Part shown: in pieces, positions 45,359 through 54,118 of the stretch
Layout: each line of letters opens with the position of its first letter
How positions within the stretch are numbered: the stretch's first letter is position 1
DNA from: an uncultured Bacteroidales bacterium
Lineage (GTDB): Bacteria > Bacteroidota > Bacteroidia > Bacteroidales > WCHB1-69
Assembly (NCBI GenBank): GCA_900317715.1
Contig: ONHS01000021.1
Coordinates: forward strand, 1 to 64,000
Length of the DNA stretch: 64,000 bases
Reading direction: 5' to 3'
Notes under the pieces: generated by a model
The model's input: only the letters and a program-made list of their open reading frames with translations
What the model was told of the DNA's origin: nothing
The model's database searches: none
Program-made: the position numbers and the translations under genes

Positions 45359-46415
45359 GCTCATCATAGGCCTGCTGCTGACACCCTTTTCCCTGATTTT
45401 CGGGTGTGTGACCGCGATACGGAGATTTCTGTATCGCCATCGGATACTATTGAGCGAAGAGTCGCCCGTACCCGCCATTGACATTGGCAACATCGCCGTG
45501 GGCGGAACTGGGAAAACACCTCATACCCAATATGTTATCGAATTGCTAAAGCGCGATTTCCACGTGGCGATGCTCAGTCGCGGTTATGGACGATCGTCAA
45601 AGGGCTATCAATCTGTGAAACAGTGTGATAGCACCCAAATCAATGCGAAAACCTTTGGAGATGAGCCGTTTATGACCCACTGCCGTTTCCCCGAGATTCC
45701 ATTGGCCGTAGATGGCGACCGCGCGGAAGGCGTGCGAAATCTCCTTGATGAATATCCTGATATTAAGGTGGTTGTGTTGGATGACGCCTATCAGCATCTG
45801 AGCTTCCGGCCAACGTTCCATGTCCTGTTAACCGAATATAACCGTCCGTATCGTCCAGACATGCCAATGCCGGCAGGTAAGTTGCGTGAGTTCCCGTGCG
45901 CGGCGCGTGATGCGGATGTCATCATCGTGACCAAAGTGCCCGATAATGCCAACACGGAGGAGTCAAAATGGAGACACCAGCTCCGTTTGAAACCTCACCA
46001 GCACCTCTTTTTCACACGTTTTCGCTATGAGCCGCTAACCCCTGTTACAGAGGCTGCCCAGAAAATGGATGTTCAGTCTGTGCGCGACATCGTTGTTTTA
46101 ACCGGCATCGCGCATCCCAAACCGTTGATCGACCACCTGAAACAATATAATATTGTGAAACATTACGCCTTTCCCGATCATCATGTATATACGGAAAAAG
46201 AAATTCAATCCATTTATAATCAGCATTTTGACAATATCGGGAATGAGTGCATATTGGTTACCACGGAAAAAGACTGGATGCGGTTGCAGTCAGAGCGTAT
46301 GATAAATATTGTATCTTTGCTTCCCGTTTTTGTGGTACGTGTAGAAGTGGAATTTCTTACTGATACACAAAGAGATAAGTTTAATCAAATAATCACTGGC
46401 CATGTTAGAAGTTAA
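45348..46415 (+). CDS. lpxK: tetraacyldisaccharide 4'-kinase
   Basis: Adds the 4'-phosphate to the lipid A precursor at the inner membrane, so the organism makes lipid A. The 355 residues have an N-terminal membrane helix and the Walker A region DIGNIAVGGTGKTPHT (about 45-60). LSRGYGRSSKGY, VVVLDDAYQHLSF and LPAGKLREFP-like (MPAGKLREFPCA) blocks follow. Embedded in the overlapping phoH-lpxK-punA run; overlaps punA by 14 bases. Confidence 0.94.
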   Translation: MPFKLIIGLLLTPFSLIFGCVTAIRRFLYRHRILLSEESPVPAIDIGNIAVGGTGKTPHTQYVIELLKRDFHVAMLSRGYGRSSKGYQSVKQCDSTQINAKTFGDEPFMTHCRFPEIPLAVDGDRAEGVRNLLDEYPDIKVVVLDDAYQHLSFRPTFHVLLTEYNRPYRPDMPMPAGKLREFPCAARDADVIIVTKVPDNANTEESKWRHQLRLKPHQHLFFTRFRYEPLTPVTEAAQKMDVQSVRDIVVLTGIAHPKPLIDHLKQYNIVKHYAFPDHHVYTEKEIQSIYNQHFDNIGNECILVTTEKDWMRLQSERMINIVSLLPVFVVRVEVEFLTDTQRDKFNQIITGHVRS

Positions 46416-47226
46416 AAGAGAGAAAATAGAGCAAACGGTTGCGTATTTGAACAACCGTAAAACGATAAATCCGAAAATTGCCATCGTGTTGGGTTCCGGT
46501 TTAGGTGGCCTGGCCGACAAAGTTGAAGTTGTGGATGAGATTTCCTATTATGAAATCCCCCATTTCCCTGTTTCCACGGTAGAAGGGCACAAAGGCACGA
46601 TGATTTTCGGCAGGTTAAACGGCGTGGAAGTGCTCGTCTTCAATGGTCGTTTCCACTATTACGAAGGCTACCCGATGGATGTGGTGACCTATCCCGAACA
46701 GATTTTGAGCGGTCTCGGCATTAAAACCTTGATCCTTTCGAATGCCGCCGGCGGCATGAACCCCACGTTCCAGGTGGGCGACATCATGCTGATTCGCGAC
46801 CATATCAACCACTTTTTCACGAATCCGCTCATCGGCCCGAATGACGATACCTTGGGTCCTCGCTTCTTGAACATGAGCGAGGCCTATTCACATAGACTGG
46901 TGAAACTGGCACAACAAACCGGCAAAAAGCTGAACATCCACCTCCAGGAAGGGGTCTATATTGGCGTGTCGGGACCCTGTTTCGAAACCCCTTCGGAATA
47001 CAAAATGTTCTATCTTTTCGGCGCCGACGCCGTGGGTATGTCCACCGTTCCGGAAGTGATTATGGCGCGACATCGCGGTATTGAGGTGTTCGCCCTCTCC
47101 GTCATTACCGACTTGGGTATCATCGGCCGCGTGGAGAAAGCCAGCCACGAAGAAGTGTTGGCTGCCGCTGCCGCCGCCGGTCCGCAAATGGTGGAGCTTA
47201 TCTACCACATGATGCCTGAAATATAA
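46402..47226 (+). CDS. punA: purine-nucleoside phosphorylase
   Basis: Splits inosine and guanosine with phosphate into base and ribose 1-phosphate for purine salvage. The 274 residues show the phosphate-binding GSGLGGLAD, GRFHYYEGY, NAAGGMNPTFQVGD and the substrate region SGPCFETPSEY...GADAVGMSTVPEV of the trimeric class. Its start lies within lpxK; the arrangement suggests coupled translation. Confidence 0.94.
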   Translation: MLEVKREKIEQTVAYLNNRKTINPKIAIVLGSGLGGLADKVEVVDEISYYEIPHFPVSTVEGHKGTMIFGRLNGVEVLVFNGRFHYYEGYPMDVVTYPEQILSGLGIKTLILSNAAGGMNPTFQVGDIMLIRDHINHFFTNPLIGPNDDTLGPRFLNMSEAYSHRLVKLAQQTGKKLNIHLQEGVYIGVSGPCFETPSEYKMFYLFGADAVGMSTVPEVIMARHRGIEVFALSVITDLGIIGRVEKASHEEVLAAAAAAGPQMVELIYHMMPEI

Positions 47227-47271
47227 CCTTCTGATTTAGCGATGGTTAGAAGTATGTAACAACCGCCTTTC

Positions 47272-48855
47272 ATGGGATCTGACAAACTTGCTCGAAATCT
47301 AAATCGGCTACTCCTTTTCCTTTGGGGTGGTATGATGGCTTTTGTATTGATACTCAACATCTTAAAGTCGCATTTTGATTATATTTACACGTACTATCAT
47401 ACGATAGACACTCTTTTGCCTCATCCGGTGCTGATGCTTCTCGGAGGGCTGGGATTGATGATTATATTTCTGATTTTAAGTAAGATATGGGATGATCATC
47501 CTTCCGCCATTTCTCATAGCACACTCAAACGGTACCCGTTTTTGATCGTGACGTTTTCCCTTTTCTGTTTGCAGATACTGTTCATCTACAACTATTTCTT
47601 TGAGACCGATTGGGATGTTCAGATTTTGCTCGACACAGCCCGTCAAATCGCATACGGAGGGGATCGGAATATGTTTAGCTGGTATTATAGCATGTGCCCC
47701 AACAACCTCCTTTTGACTCAGATTTTCTCCGTTATCTTATTTATAGCCAAACCTTTACATTTAGGAAGCCAAGACCTTTTTGCTATCATTTTCGTACAAT
47801 GTGTTTGGTGTATGATGGCCGCGATCATGCTGTATCAACTCTGTATCAAGTTATGGAAGGCTCAGGCAATAGCCGTGTTTGCGTATGTCACCTATTGGCT
47901 ACTGGTAGGTTTATCTCCATGGATGTCAATCACTTATTCGGACGTTTGGGCCTTACCGTTTCCTATCTTGTTGTTGTGGTTATGTTTTTGCATGGATTGG
48001 AAAGGGAAAGTCTGGTTAAAATGGTTCATCATCACTTTTGTAGCATGGTTCGGTTTCAAAATCAAGCCGCAAGCGTGCTTTGTTTTGGTTGCCATTTTGC
48101 TGGTAGAGGGTATTTCATATTGGAAAAACAGTCCTCGGGGACATGACCTTAAAGTGTTGATTACCAACTATATCGTGCCTCTTTCTTTAGGTTTGCTTTT
48201 AGGCTTTGGAACCACCTTCATTGCGGTGAAAAGCATCCATATCAGTGTGGTCAAGTCACAGGCTATGGGGGCTCCCCATTATTTGATGATGGGGCTAAAT
48301 AAAAATCACATAGGGAGTTACAATGATCCTGATGTCGTTTTTTCGTACAATTTCCCATCGAAGAGCGAGCGCGCCAAAGCCAACCTCAAGGAGACCCAAC
48401 GACGGGTTCGGGAGATGGGCGTTGGTGGCTTTGCGAAATTGATGTGCGAGAAAACGTTAGTAAACTACTATGACGGCACTTTTTGTTGGGGCTGGGAAGG
48501 AGCGATGTTCTATAAAGTTGTCTTCCCCCTGAAAAACAACCATTTATCACCTTTTTTGCGGAATATTTTTTACAACAGGGACTATCGTGGAAAATATTTC
48601 TCCCAATGGTTCACTTTCGTCACCGCATTATGGCTTGGAGTGTTGCTACTGGCCTTCTTCTCCTTATTCGCAAAATGGGATAAGTCGTTGAAGATGATTG
48701 CCATAACGCTCCTTTTGCTCACCTTGTACGAAAGTTTGTTTGAAGCCCGATCGCGATATTTCTTTGCGTTCGTTCCGCTATACTTGCTCATGGCATCGCA
48801 AGGCGCAAACGTATTGGCCTTGTGGTTGAAAAAGCTGATGAAGAAACCCCGATAA
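47272..48855 (+). CDS. multi-pass membrane protein, GT-C glycosyltransferase-like
   Basis: 527 residues with about 11-12 membrane helices. After helix 3 comes FFETDWDVQILLDTARQIAYGG, an acidic loop placed like the catalytic aspartate loop of dolichyl-phosphate-mannose-type glycosyltransferases. The C-terminal half has a soluble-looking region (about 350-430) and then four more helices. That layout suggests transfer of a sugar from a lipid carrier to a surface polymer or protein, but substrate and family membership are inferred. Follows punA by 45 bases and ends 3 bases before the convergent next gene. Confidence 0.65.
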   Translation: MGSDKLARNLNRLLLFLWGGMMAFVLILNILKSHFDYIYTYYHTIDTLLPHPVLMLLGGLGLMIIFLILSKIWDDHPSAISHSTLKRYPFLIVTFSLFCLQILFIYNYFFETDWDVQILLDTARQIAYGGDRNMFSWYYSMCPNNLLLTQIFSVILFIAKPLHLGSQDLFAIIFVQCVWCMMAAIMLYQLCIKLWKAQAIAVFAYVTYWLLVGLSPWMSITYSDVWALPFPILLLWLCFCMDWKGKVWLKWFIITFVAWFGFKIKPQACFVLVAILLVEGISYWKNSPRGHDLKVLITNYIVPLSLGLLLGFGTTFIAVKSIHISVVKSQAMGAPHYLMMGLNKNHIGSYNDPDVVFSYNFPSKSERAKANLKETQRRVREMGVGGFAKLMCEKTLVNYYDGTFCWGWEGAMFYKVVFPLKNNHLSPFLRNIFYNRDYRGKYFSQWFTFVTALWLGVLLLAFFSLFAKWDKSLKMIAITLLLLTLYESLFEARSRYFFAFVPLYLLMASQGANVLALWLKKLMKKPR

Positions 48856-48858
48856 TGC

Positions 48859-50118
48859 TTACGTCTTCTGTTGTTGCTTTTTAGCAGCCGGGAACAGCAC
48901 GTTGTTCAGAATCAAACGGTAACCCGCAGAATTCGGGAAGAGGTTGAGGTCTGTAGGTGCGTCGTTGACCAAATGCTGGTAGTCCTCAGGGTCGTGACCT
49001 GAATAGAACGTCCAGGTGCCTTTGCCGTATTCGCCATGGATGTAACGTGCCTCGTTGAAGAAAGCGCATTCTCCCATAATCGTAACGGTCGGTTTGATGA
49101 ACTCCTTACGGAACGCGGTGGTCTGTCCCATAAAGCCCGGAATCACTTGCAAGTGATTCTGACACAGCATAGTGGGAACGGGATCCCATTTAGCAGAGAA
49201 CTCAAACAACGTGAAGTAGTCATTGGATTTGTTGGAAATATGCTGTGACGGATTCACGTCAATATTGGAAACCTCATAGACGTAAGGATTTGTTTCAATC
49301 TTGAAGTCCGTGAAAGCAAAACAGTTATCGTAGTTGAGCTTGCTTTGCGCTTGGGGATCCATGGGGTCGCCATCGAACATGGATTCACAGATGTCCACGC
49401 CTTCAGCAGCGAGTGCGATGTCGTAACTGTCTGGACCTGAACACATCGCGAAGAGATAGCCGCCGCCGGCCACGAAATCGCGGATTCCTTTGGCCACAGC
49501 TAGTTTCATTTGTGACACTTTGGTGAATCCCAACTGAGCAGCGCGTTCTTCGTTCTCTTTCACATCATCTTGATACCATTTGGCATTGCGGTAGTTGGCC
49601 CAAAATTTTCCGTATTGGCCGGTAAAATCCTCATGGTGCAGGTGCAACCAGTCGTATTTAGGCAACTCGCCTTTGATGACCTCTTCGTCATAGATGACGG
49701 TGTATGGAATCTCCGCGTAGGTGAGCACAAGGGTGACAGCATCATCCCAAGGCAGCTTGTTTTTGGGAGAATAGACGGCGATTTTCGGCTCTTTGGTCAG
49801 CCGAATCTCGTTCATATTGTTCTCTACTACAGAGATTTCGTTGAGGATTTGCGTGGCTTGGATGTCTGCGATGACTTCGTAGGATACACCGCGAACCAGG
49901 CATTCGTTCTCCAAAGTGCTGTTATAGGGGCACATAAAACTACCACCGCGGTAGTTCAACAACCAACTCATATCGATTTGGTGAGCCACCGCGAAATAGG
50001 CAATTCCGTAGGCTTTCAGATGGTTTGTTTGTGCTAAATCCATGGGAATCAGCAAGTAACTGCATCTTCCAATCATCACGGAAAGAATAAACCCTAGTAT
50101 TAAAATAACCTTTTTCAT
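48859..50118 (-). CDS. exported protein of the Bacteroidetes 'asparagine synthetase B'-like family
   Basis: About 419 residues from ATG 50118, with an N-terminal signal or anchor (VILILGFILSVMIG). The start of the mature part (LIPMDLAQTNHLKAYGIAYFAV then WLLNYRGGSFMCP) matches a Bacteroidetes family often labelled asparagine synthetase B, as I recall. I see neither an N-terminal glutaminase cysteine nor an SGGxDS motif, so the label is unsupported. The middle part (FVAGGGYLFAMCSGPDSYD) resembles a class-I amidotransferase-like fold. Function unknown. Confidence 0.65.
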   Translation of the reverse strand: MKKVILILGFILSVMIGRCSYLLIPMDLAQTNHLKAYGIAYFAVAHQIDMSWLLNYRGGSFMCPYNSTLENECLVRGVSYEVIADIQATQILNEISVVENNMNEIRLTKEPKIAVYSPKNKLPWDDAVTLVLTYAEIPYTVIYDEEVIKGELPKYDWLHLHHEDFTGQYGKFWANYRNAKWYQDDVKENEERAAQLGFTKVSQMKLAVAKGIRDFVAGGGYLFAMCSGPDSYDIALAAEGVDICESMFDGDPMDPQAQSKLNYDNCFAFTDFKIETNPYVYEVSNIDVNPSQHISNKSNDYFTLFEFSAKWDPVPTMLCQNHLQVIPGFMGQTTAFRKEFIKPTVTIMGECAFFNEARYIHGEYGKGTWTFYSGHDPEDYQHLVNDAPTDLNLFPNSAGYRLILNNVLFPAAKKQQQKT

Positions 50119-50136
50119 CTTTTTCAAAATGGGCAG

Positions 50137-50144
50137 CAAAAATA
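50137..50144 (-). promoter_or_regulatory. promoter -7 element of the 'asparagine synthetase B'-like gene
   Basis: TATTTTTG followed by CTGCCC, 18 bases before ATG 50118. Confidence 0.55.
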
Positions 50145-50191
50145 CACAATTCAATCGAAATGTGATAACCTTTGGAAAAAGAAAAAGTTTA

Positions 50192-50255
50192 ATGTTAGCT
50201 GTTAGCTTTTGGCTTTTGGCTAATAGCTAATAGCCAAAAGCCAACAGCCAATAGC
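50192..50255. repeat. long palindromic GGCTATTGGC-family repeat
   Basis: TTAGCTGTTAGC and TTTTGGC words run into their reverse complement (GCCAAAAGCCAACAGCC), forming an imperfect hairpin of about 30-base arms. It begins 3-4 bases after the TetR-like gene's stop (minus strand). Confidence 0.85.
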
Positions 50256-50258
50256 GGA

Positions 50259-50807
50259 TTACGCGAAGGGCGTTTCCATAAACAGGTCCATGCCACGTTC
50301 GGTCAAGGCGGGATGAAGAAGATAGCGCATTATCTGAGGTTTTTGATCTTTATCAGAATCAATCAAAAACAAATTGTTCAGTAAATAGGGGGTGTAGGTC
50401 TCCAAATCCAAGTCTTCATGAATGTGAAAACAATGTTTCCCTTTTTCTAAAACGGAATAAATCAGGCTATAGAAAATGGAGTCTCTTTCGAGATATTTGC
50501 GCTTTTCCTTCGTGAATGCATAATAGTGGGGCTCTTCGTATCGAGTCCTCACAATTTGATATATGGTCATCGTCAATTCTTCGACACTATGATTGCAGTT
50601 ATCGAGAATGCTCTGCCATTTCTCTCTGCAGATATTTTGCCAATGCTTCCAAGAGATTTCAATGGAGTTGGCTTTAGTACCATAACGATTGAAAAACGTT
50701 TTGTGACAGATGTTTAGCTCTTTCACAATTTGTTCGGTCGAATTCTGAAAACCGTTTTTCGAATAGTAATTGAATAGTACTTGTTTCTTTTTTTCGGATA
50801 GAGGCAT
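50259..50807 (-). CDS. TetR-like transcriptional regulator
   Basis: A 182-residue helical protein. The N terminus has a TetR-style helix-turn-helix: STEQIVKELNICHKTFFNRYGTKANSIEISWKHW (about 23-56), preceded by an alpha-1 helix VLFNYYSKNGFQ. The C-terminal part would be the ligand/dimer domain. Target unknown; the upstream neighbour on the same strand is the MauE/thioredoxin gene. Confidence 0.7.
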   Translation of the reverse strand: MPLSEKKKQVLFNYYSKNGFQNSTEQIVKELNICHKTFFNRYGTKANSIEISWKHWQNICREKWQSILDNCNHSVEELTMTIYQIVRTRYEEPHYYAFTKEKRKYLERDSIFYSLIYSVLEKGKHCFHIHEDLDLETYTPYLLNNLFLIDSDKDQKPQIMRYLLHPALTERGMDLFMETPFA

Positions 50808-50899
50808 GATAAAAAATTAGAGATTTTCAAGTGGTAAGCCCACTCTCTGATTATAACTTAATTGTCAATTAAACGCAAATTTTTGCAAAATATTTTCGG

Positions 50900-50907
50900 C
50901 AAAAATA
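50900..50907 (-). promoter_or_regulatory. promoter -7 element of the TetR-like gene
   Basis: TATTTTTG followed by CCG, 92 bases before the start; a long leader, so moderate support. Confidence 0.45.
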
Positions 50908-50916
50908 CAAAAAAAA

Positions 50917-51828
50917 TCATTGCAAATGATTTTTAACATCTTTTTCCGTTAATTGCCTCAAATTGGCCGTTTTAATGACTTCCCCATCTTTAAAAAATAA
51001 GTAAAGAGGAAATGAATTGGTGATTCTCACCGCTGAAAGAGGGTGAACTTCGACAAATGTGAAAGCTTCCGTGTGGGTTTCGGAAGGGAATTTCTTGTTG
51101 GAGATGCTGTCTCCCCAAATCCAATACAGAATGCGGGTGCTGTCTAATTCGTTGTTGGCAGCGATTTCGGACATTTTCAGGCAACTGGTGCGACAAAAAT
51201 CGCAACCAGACGATACAATTCCGACAATGTAGTTGCCTTCATCCAACTTAACATCCAGCATCACAGAATCTTGCATCAATGCATGAAGGGAGGCTTCGTC
51301 GTATATTTCCGGTTCGGAAAAAGCATTATAGACATTGTCGATGGGAAAAAGGACGAATGGAGGTATCAAAGCGGCCAAAAAGGCCACCACCAACGCAAAA
51401 ACGCGACCCCGGAAATGGTAATCTTCCTCGTTTCGGATGAAAAACAACAAAACGATGGCTACAAGGTTCTTGATCAGGGACAGAGACGGCTTTATCTCAA
51501 CTAACTCCCCCATACAATGGCAGTTGCTGTCGTCACGGAACAGAATGACATAGATGAGTAGCAGGGAGAATCCGATGAGCATCAGTAGCGTAAACCACCA
51601 CGCTTCCCGATATCGCACTTTGATAATCAGCAGGATACCAACCAGTATCTCGGAGGCGATAATGGCACGGGCAATCAATCCACTCAGTGTCAGATTGAAG
51701 AGCTTGAAACTGTAGATGTAGAGTTCGAAATGCTCTAACCCCAGCAATTTCAAAACGGCGGAAACGATGAAAAAGACGCCAATTCCGATGCGGATGATGA
51801 GTTTTAATATGTTGTTAAATTTTTCCAT
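50917..51828 (-). CDS. MauE/DoxX-type membrane protein fused to a thioredoxin-like domain
   Basis: 303 residues from ATG 51828. Four membrane helices at about 10-130 form a MauE/DoxX-like domain (GVFFIVSAVLKLLGLEHFELY), with a CHC pair at 103-105 in the loop where this family has redox cysteines. After a fifth helix (about 142-162) a periplasmic thioredoxin-like domain carries CDFC (Cys209 and Cys212) in SSGCDFCRTSC. It looks like a transmembrane disulfide-relay protein. Starts 26 bases after the ABC ATPase stop, so possibly one transcript. Confidence 0.75.
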   Translation of the reverse strand: MEKFNNILKLIIRIGIGVFFIVSAVLKLLGLEHFELYIYSFKLFNLTLSGLIARAIIASEILVGILLIIKVRYREAWWFTLLMLIGFSLLLIYVILFRDDSNCHCMGELVEIKPSLSLIKNLVAIVLLFFIRNEEDYHFRGRVFALVVAFLAALIPPFVLFPIDNVYNAFSEPEIYDEASLHALMQDSVMLDVKLDEGNYIVGIVSSGCDFCRTSCLKMSEIAANNELDSTRILYWIWGDSISNKKFPSETHTEAFTFVEVHPLSAVRITNSFPLYLFFKDGEVIKTANLRQLTEKDVKNHLQ

Positions 51829-51853
51829 GATGGGGATGTTAAATAGTGATTCA

Positions 51854-53593
51854 TTAGCATTCGATTCCTTTGGGGATAGCACTGATCAGTTTTTGGGCAT
51901 ATTCAGTTTGAGGATGGGCGCACAAGGCATCGGCTTCACCGCTTTCCACGATGACACCTTGTTGCATCACCGCGATTCGGTCAGCCATGAATTTCACGAC
52001 CGAAAAGTCGTGCGAGATGAAAATGTAGGTGAACTTGTATTCGGCTTTAAGTTCGTTGAGAAGGTTCAGGACTTGCGCCTGCACCGAAACATCCAAGGCA
52101 GACACTGACTCGTCGCAGATGATGAATTTCGGGTTCACAGCCAGGGCGCGAGCGATGGAAATGCGCTGCCGCTGACCGCCGGAAAACTCATGCGGGTATC
52201 TGTAAAAATGTGATTCATTGAGACTTACACGCTCCAAAAGTTCAATGACACGTTTTTTGCGCTCTTTGTCATTCTGCAAAATATGATGGACACGCATCGG
52301 CTCCATCAACGCTTCTCCGATGGTAAGTCGTTGGTTGAGTGAAGAGTACGGGTCTTGCAGGATGATTTGCATCTCTTTGCGCATCTTTCGCATCTCTGAG
52401 GAAGGCAGTTCGACAAGATTCTTCCCACGAAAACGCACCTCCCCGGAAGTAGGCTCGATCAACCGCAACATGGACCGTCCCAAGGTGGTTTTCCCGCAGC
52501 CGGACTCGCCGACCAACCCCAAGGTTTCACCTTCGTAAATGTCCAAGTTGATGTTGCTTAGGGCTTGGAAATATTGCTGCTTCTCGAAAAGTTTGCGCTT
52601 CCGGACTTTATACAACTTGTTCAGATTCTTGATGGTGATGATATGGTCGTTGGAATAGAGTTTCTGATGGGCAATGTGACGCTCTTCGGGAGTAACAATC
52701 AGTTTATCAATCACTTCCTTCATCTCAGACTCCTTATTATCCGCAAAATCAGACACTTGCGGCAGTTTGCGGAGCCGCTGGGTCATAGAGGGACGACAAG
52801 CGATAAGTTGCTTTGTATAAGGATGTTGAGGATTCAAGAAGATGTTTCTCACACTGTTTTCTTCCGTGATTTCCCCTTTGTACATCACGATGGTGCGGTC
52901 GGCAATTTCCGCCATCACGCCCAAGTCGTGGGTGATGAACAGCACGCTCATGCCGTGTTTCTGCTGCAGGCTGCGAATCAGTTCCAGGATATTCTTCTGG
53001 ATAGTGACATCCAAAGCGGTGGTCGGTTCGTCGGCGATGAGCAATTTCGGATGGCAACTCATGGCCATGGCAATCATGATGCGCTGCTTCTGTCCGCCGG
53101 AAAGTTCGTGCGGATAAGAATCGAAAATCTGGGCGGGACGAGGCAGCCTCACTTCGTTGAACAGATCAAGGACCTGCTCTTTAGCCTCTTTTTCCGTGAC
53201 TTTGGTGTGCAGGAGAATCTGCTCGGTGATTTGCTCACCGCAACGGATGACGGGATTCAGCGAAGTCATCGGCTCTTGGAAAATCATGCCGATTTGGTTG
53301 CCCCGAAGCGTTTGCATAACCGATTCGGGCGCTTGAAGGATGTCCAACGGCGGAACCTGGTCATCGTCGTGGGCACGAAAATAGATATGTCCTGAAGGAT
53401 AGCGGGCGATTTTGGGGCTTAGCAGCTGCATGACGGACAGGGCCGTCACCGACTTTCCAGAACCCGATTCACCGACAATACCCAACGTTTCCCCCTCATT
53501 GAGGGAAAAATGGATATGATGCAGAATGGGATTCCAATTTGTATCACGCCGCAATTCAAGCGACAAATCTTCTATTTTCAGCAAAGGACTCAT
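51854..53593 (-). CDS. peptide ABC transporter ATPase, DppD-DppF-type tandem fusion
   Basis: 579 residues from ATG 53593 with two complete nucleotide-binding domains. The first has Walker A GESGSGKS (41-48), signature LSGGQKQR and Walker B LLIADEPTTALD. The second has GESGCGKTT, FSGGQRQR and FIICDESVSALD. Each is followed by the oligopeptide-type C-terminal extension (NPQHPYTKQLIAC in the first). It would power uptake of di- or oligopeptides or nickel. The permease and binding-protein genes are not adjacent. Confidence 0.92.
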   Translation of the reverse strand: MSPLLKIEDLSLELRRDTNWNPILHHIHFSLNEGETLGIVGESGSGKSVTALSVMQLLSPKIARYPSGHIYFRAHDDDQVPPLDILQAPESVMQTLRGNQIGMIFQEPMTSLNPVIRCGEQITEQILLHTKVTEKEAKEQVLDLFNEVRLPRPAQIFDSYPHELSGGQKQRIMIAMAMSCHPKLLIADEPTTALDVTIQKNILELIRSLQQKHGMSVLFITHDLGVMAEIADRTIVMYKGEITEENSVRNIFLNPQHPYTKQLIACRPSMTQRLRKLPQVSDFADNKESEMKEVIDKLIVTPEERHIAHQKLYSNDHIITIKNLNKLYKVRKRKLFEKQQYFQALSNINLDIYEGETLGLVGESGCGKTTLGRSMLRLIEPTSGEVRFRGKNLVELPSSEMRKMRKEMQIILQDPYSSLNQRLTIGEALMEPMRVHHILQNDKERKKRVIELLERVSLNESHFYRYPHEFSGGQRQRISIARALAVNPKFIICDESVSALDVSVQAQVLNLLNELKAEYKFTYIFISHDFSVVKFMADRIAVMQQGVIVESGEADALCAHPQTEYAQKLISAIPKGIEC

Positions 53594-53599
53594 CGCGTG

Positions 53600-53607
53600 C
53601 AAAGATA
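53600..53607 (-). promoter_or_regulatory. promoter -7 element of the ABC ATPase gene
   Basis: TATCTTTG followed by CACGCG. It is only 6 bases before ATG 53593, implying a very short leader. Confidence 0.5.
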
Positions 53608-53635
53608 CAAAAAATGTCCTTTTGGCGTGGGGAGA

Positions 53636-54022
53636 TTACTTTTTCTTCTCTTGCAATTTGGTGTCAATATCCAAAGTGGCGTGAGGAACAATTCTCAGAC
53701 GCTCTTTGGGAATCAGTTTACCCGTAATGCGGTCCACACCGTAAGTCTTGTTTTCAATACGCACTAATGCAGCTTCCAAATTGGAGATATATTTCAACAA
53801 ACGAGACATCAGACGACCATTCTCCTCTTTAGAAAGCACTTGGTTGCCTTCTTCGAGGTTTTTAAAGGTCGGGGCAGTGTCTTTTGTGTCATTGCCGACA
53901 CCGCTATAAGCTTCTTGATATACTTCGAGGTTCTTTTTCGCTTCTTCGATTTTCTTTTCGATCAAAGCTTTGAATTCTTCCAAATCTTCGTCAGAATAAC
54001 GGTTCACAACAACTTCGCTCAT
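53636..54022 (-). CDS. DksA/TraR-family protein without zinc-finger cysteines
   Basis: A 128-residue protein with an N-terminal coiled coil (DLEEFKALIEKKIEEAKKNLEVYQE), the SKEENGRLMSRLLKYISNLEAALVRIENKTYG segment and the PKERLRIVPHATL tail of Bacteroidetes DksA-like proteins. DksA acts in the RNA polymerase secondary channel with ppGpp. There is no cysteine at all: the position usually written YGIC reads YGVD here, so a zinc site cannot form. Confidence 0.85.
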   Translation of the reverse strand: MSEVVVNRYSDEDLEEFKALIEKKIEEAKKNLEVYQEAYSGVGNDTKDTAPTFKNLEEGNQVLSKEENGRLMSRLLKYISNLEAALVRIENKTYGVDRITGKLIPKERLRIVPHATLDIDTKLQEKKK

Positions 54023-54059
54023 ACTATTATTAATTTTTTATGATGAAAAAATGAACGTG

Positions 54060-54067
54060 CAAAAATA
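54060..54067 (-). promoter_or_regulatory. promoter -7 element of the DksA-like gene
   Basis: TATTTTTG followed by CACG, 38 bases before the start at 54022. Confidence 0.5.
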
Positions 54068-54118
54068 TAATTTTTTCGGTTGGAAACATTAAGTAGGGTG
54101 AAATTTGCAAACGAAATA

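Noticed and set aside
48859-50118. True asparagine synthetase B
   Set aside because: No N-terminal Cys nucleophile and no SGGxDS ATP site; it has an export signal. The name is a family label only.
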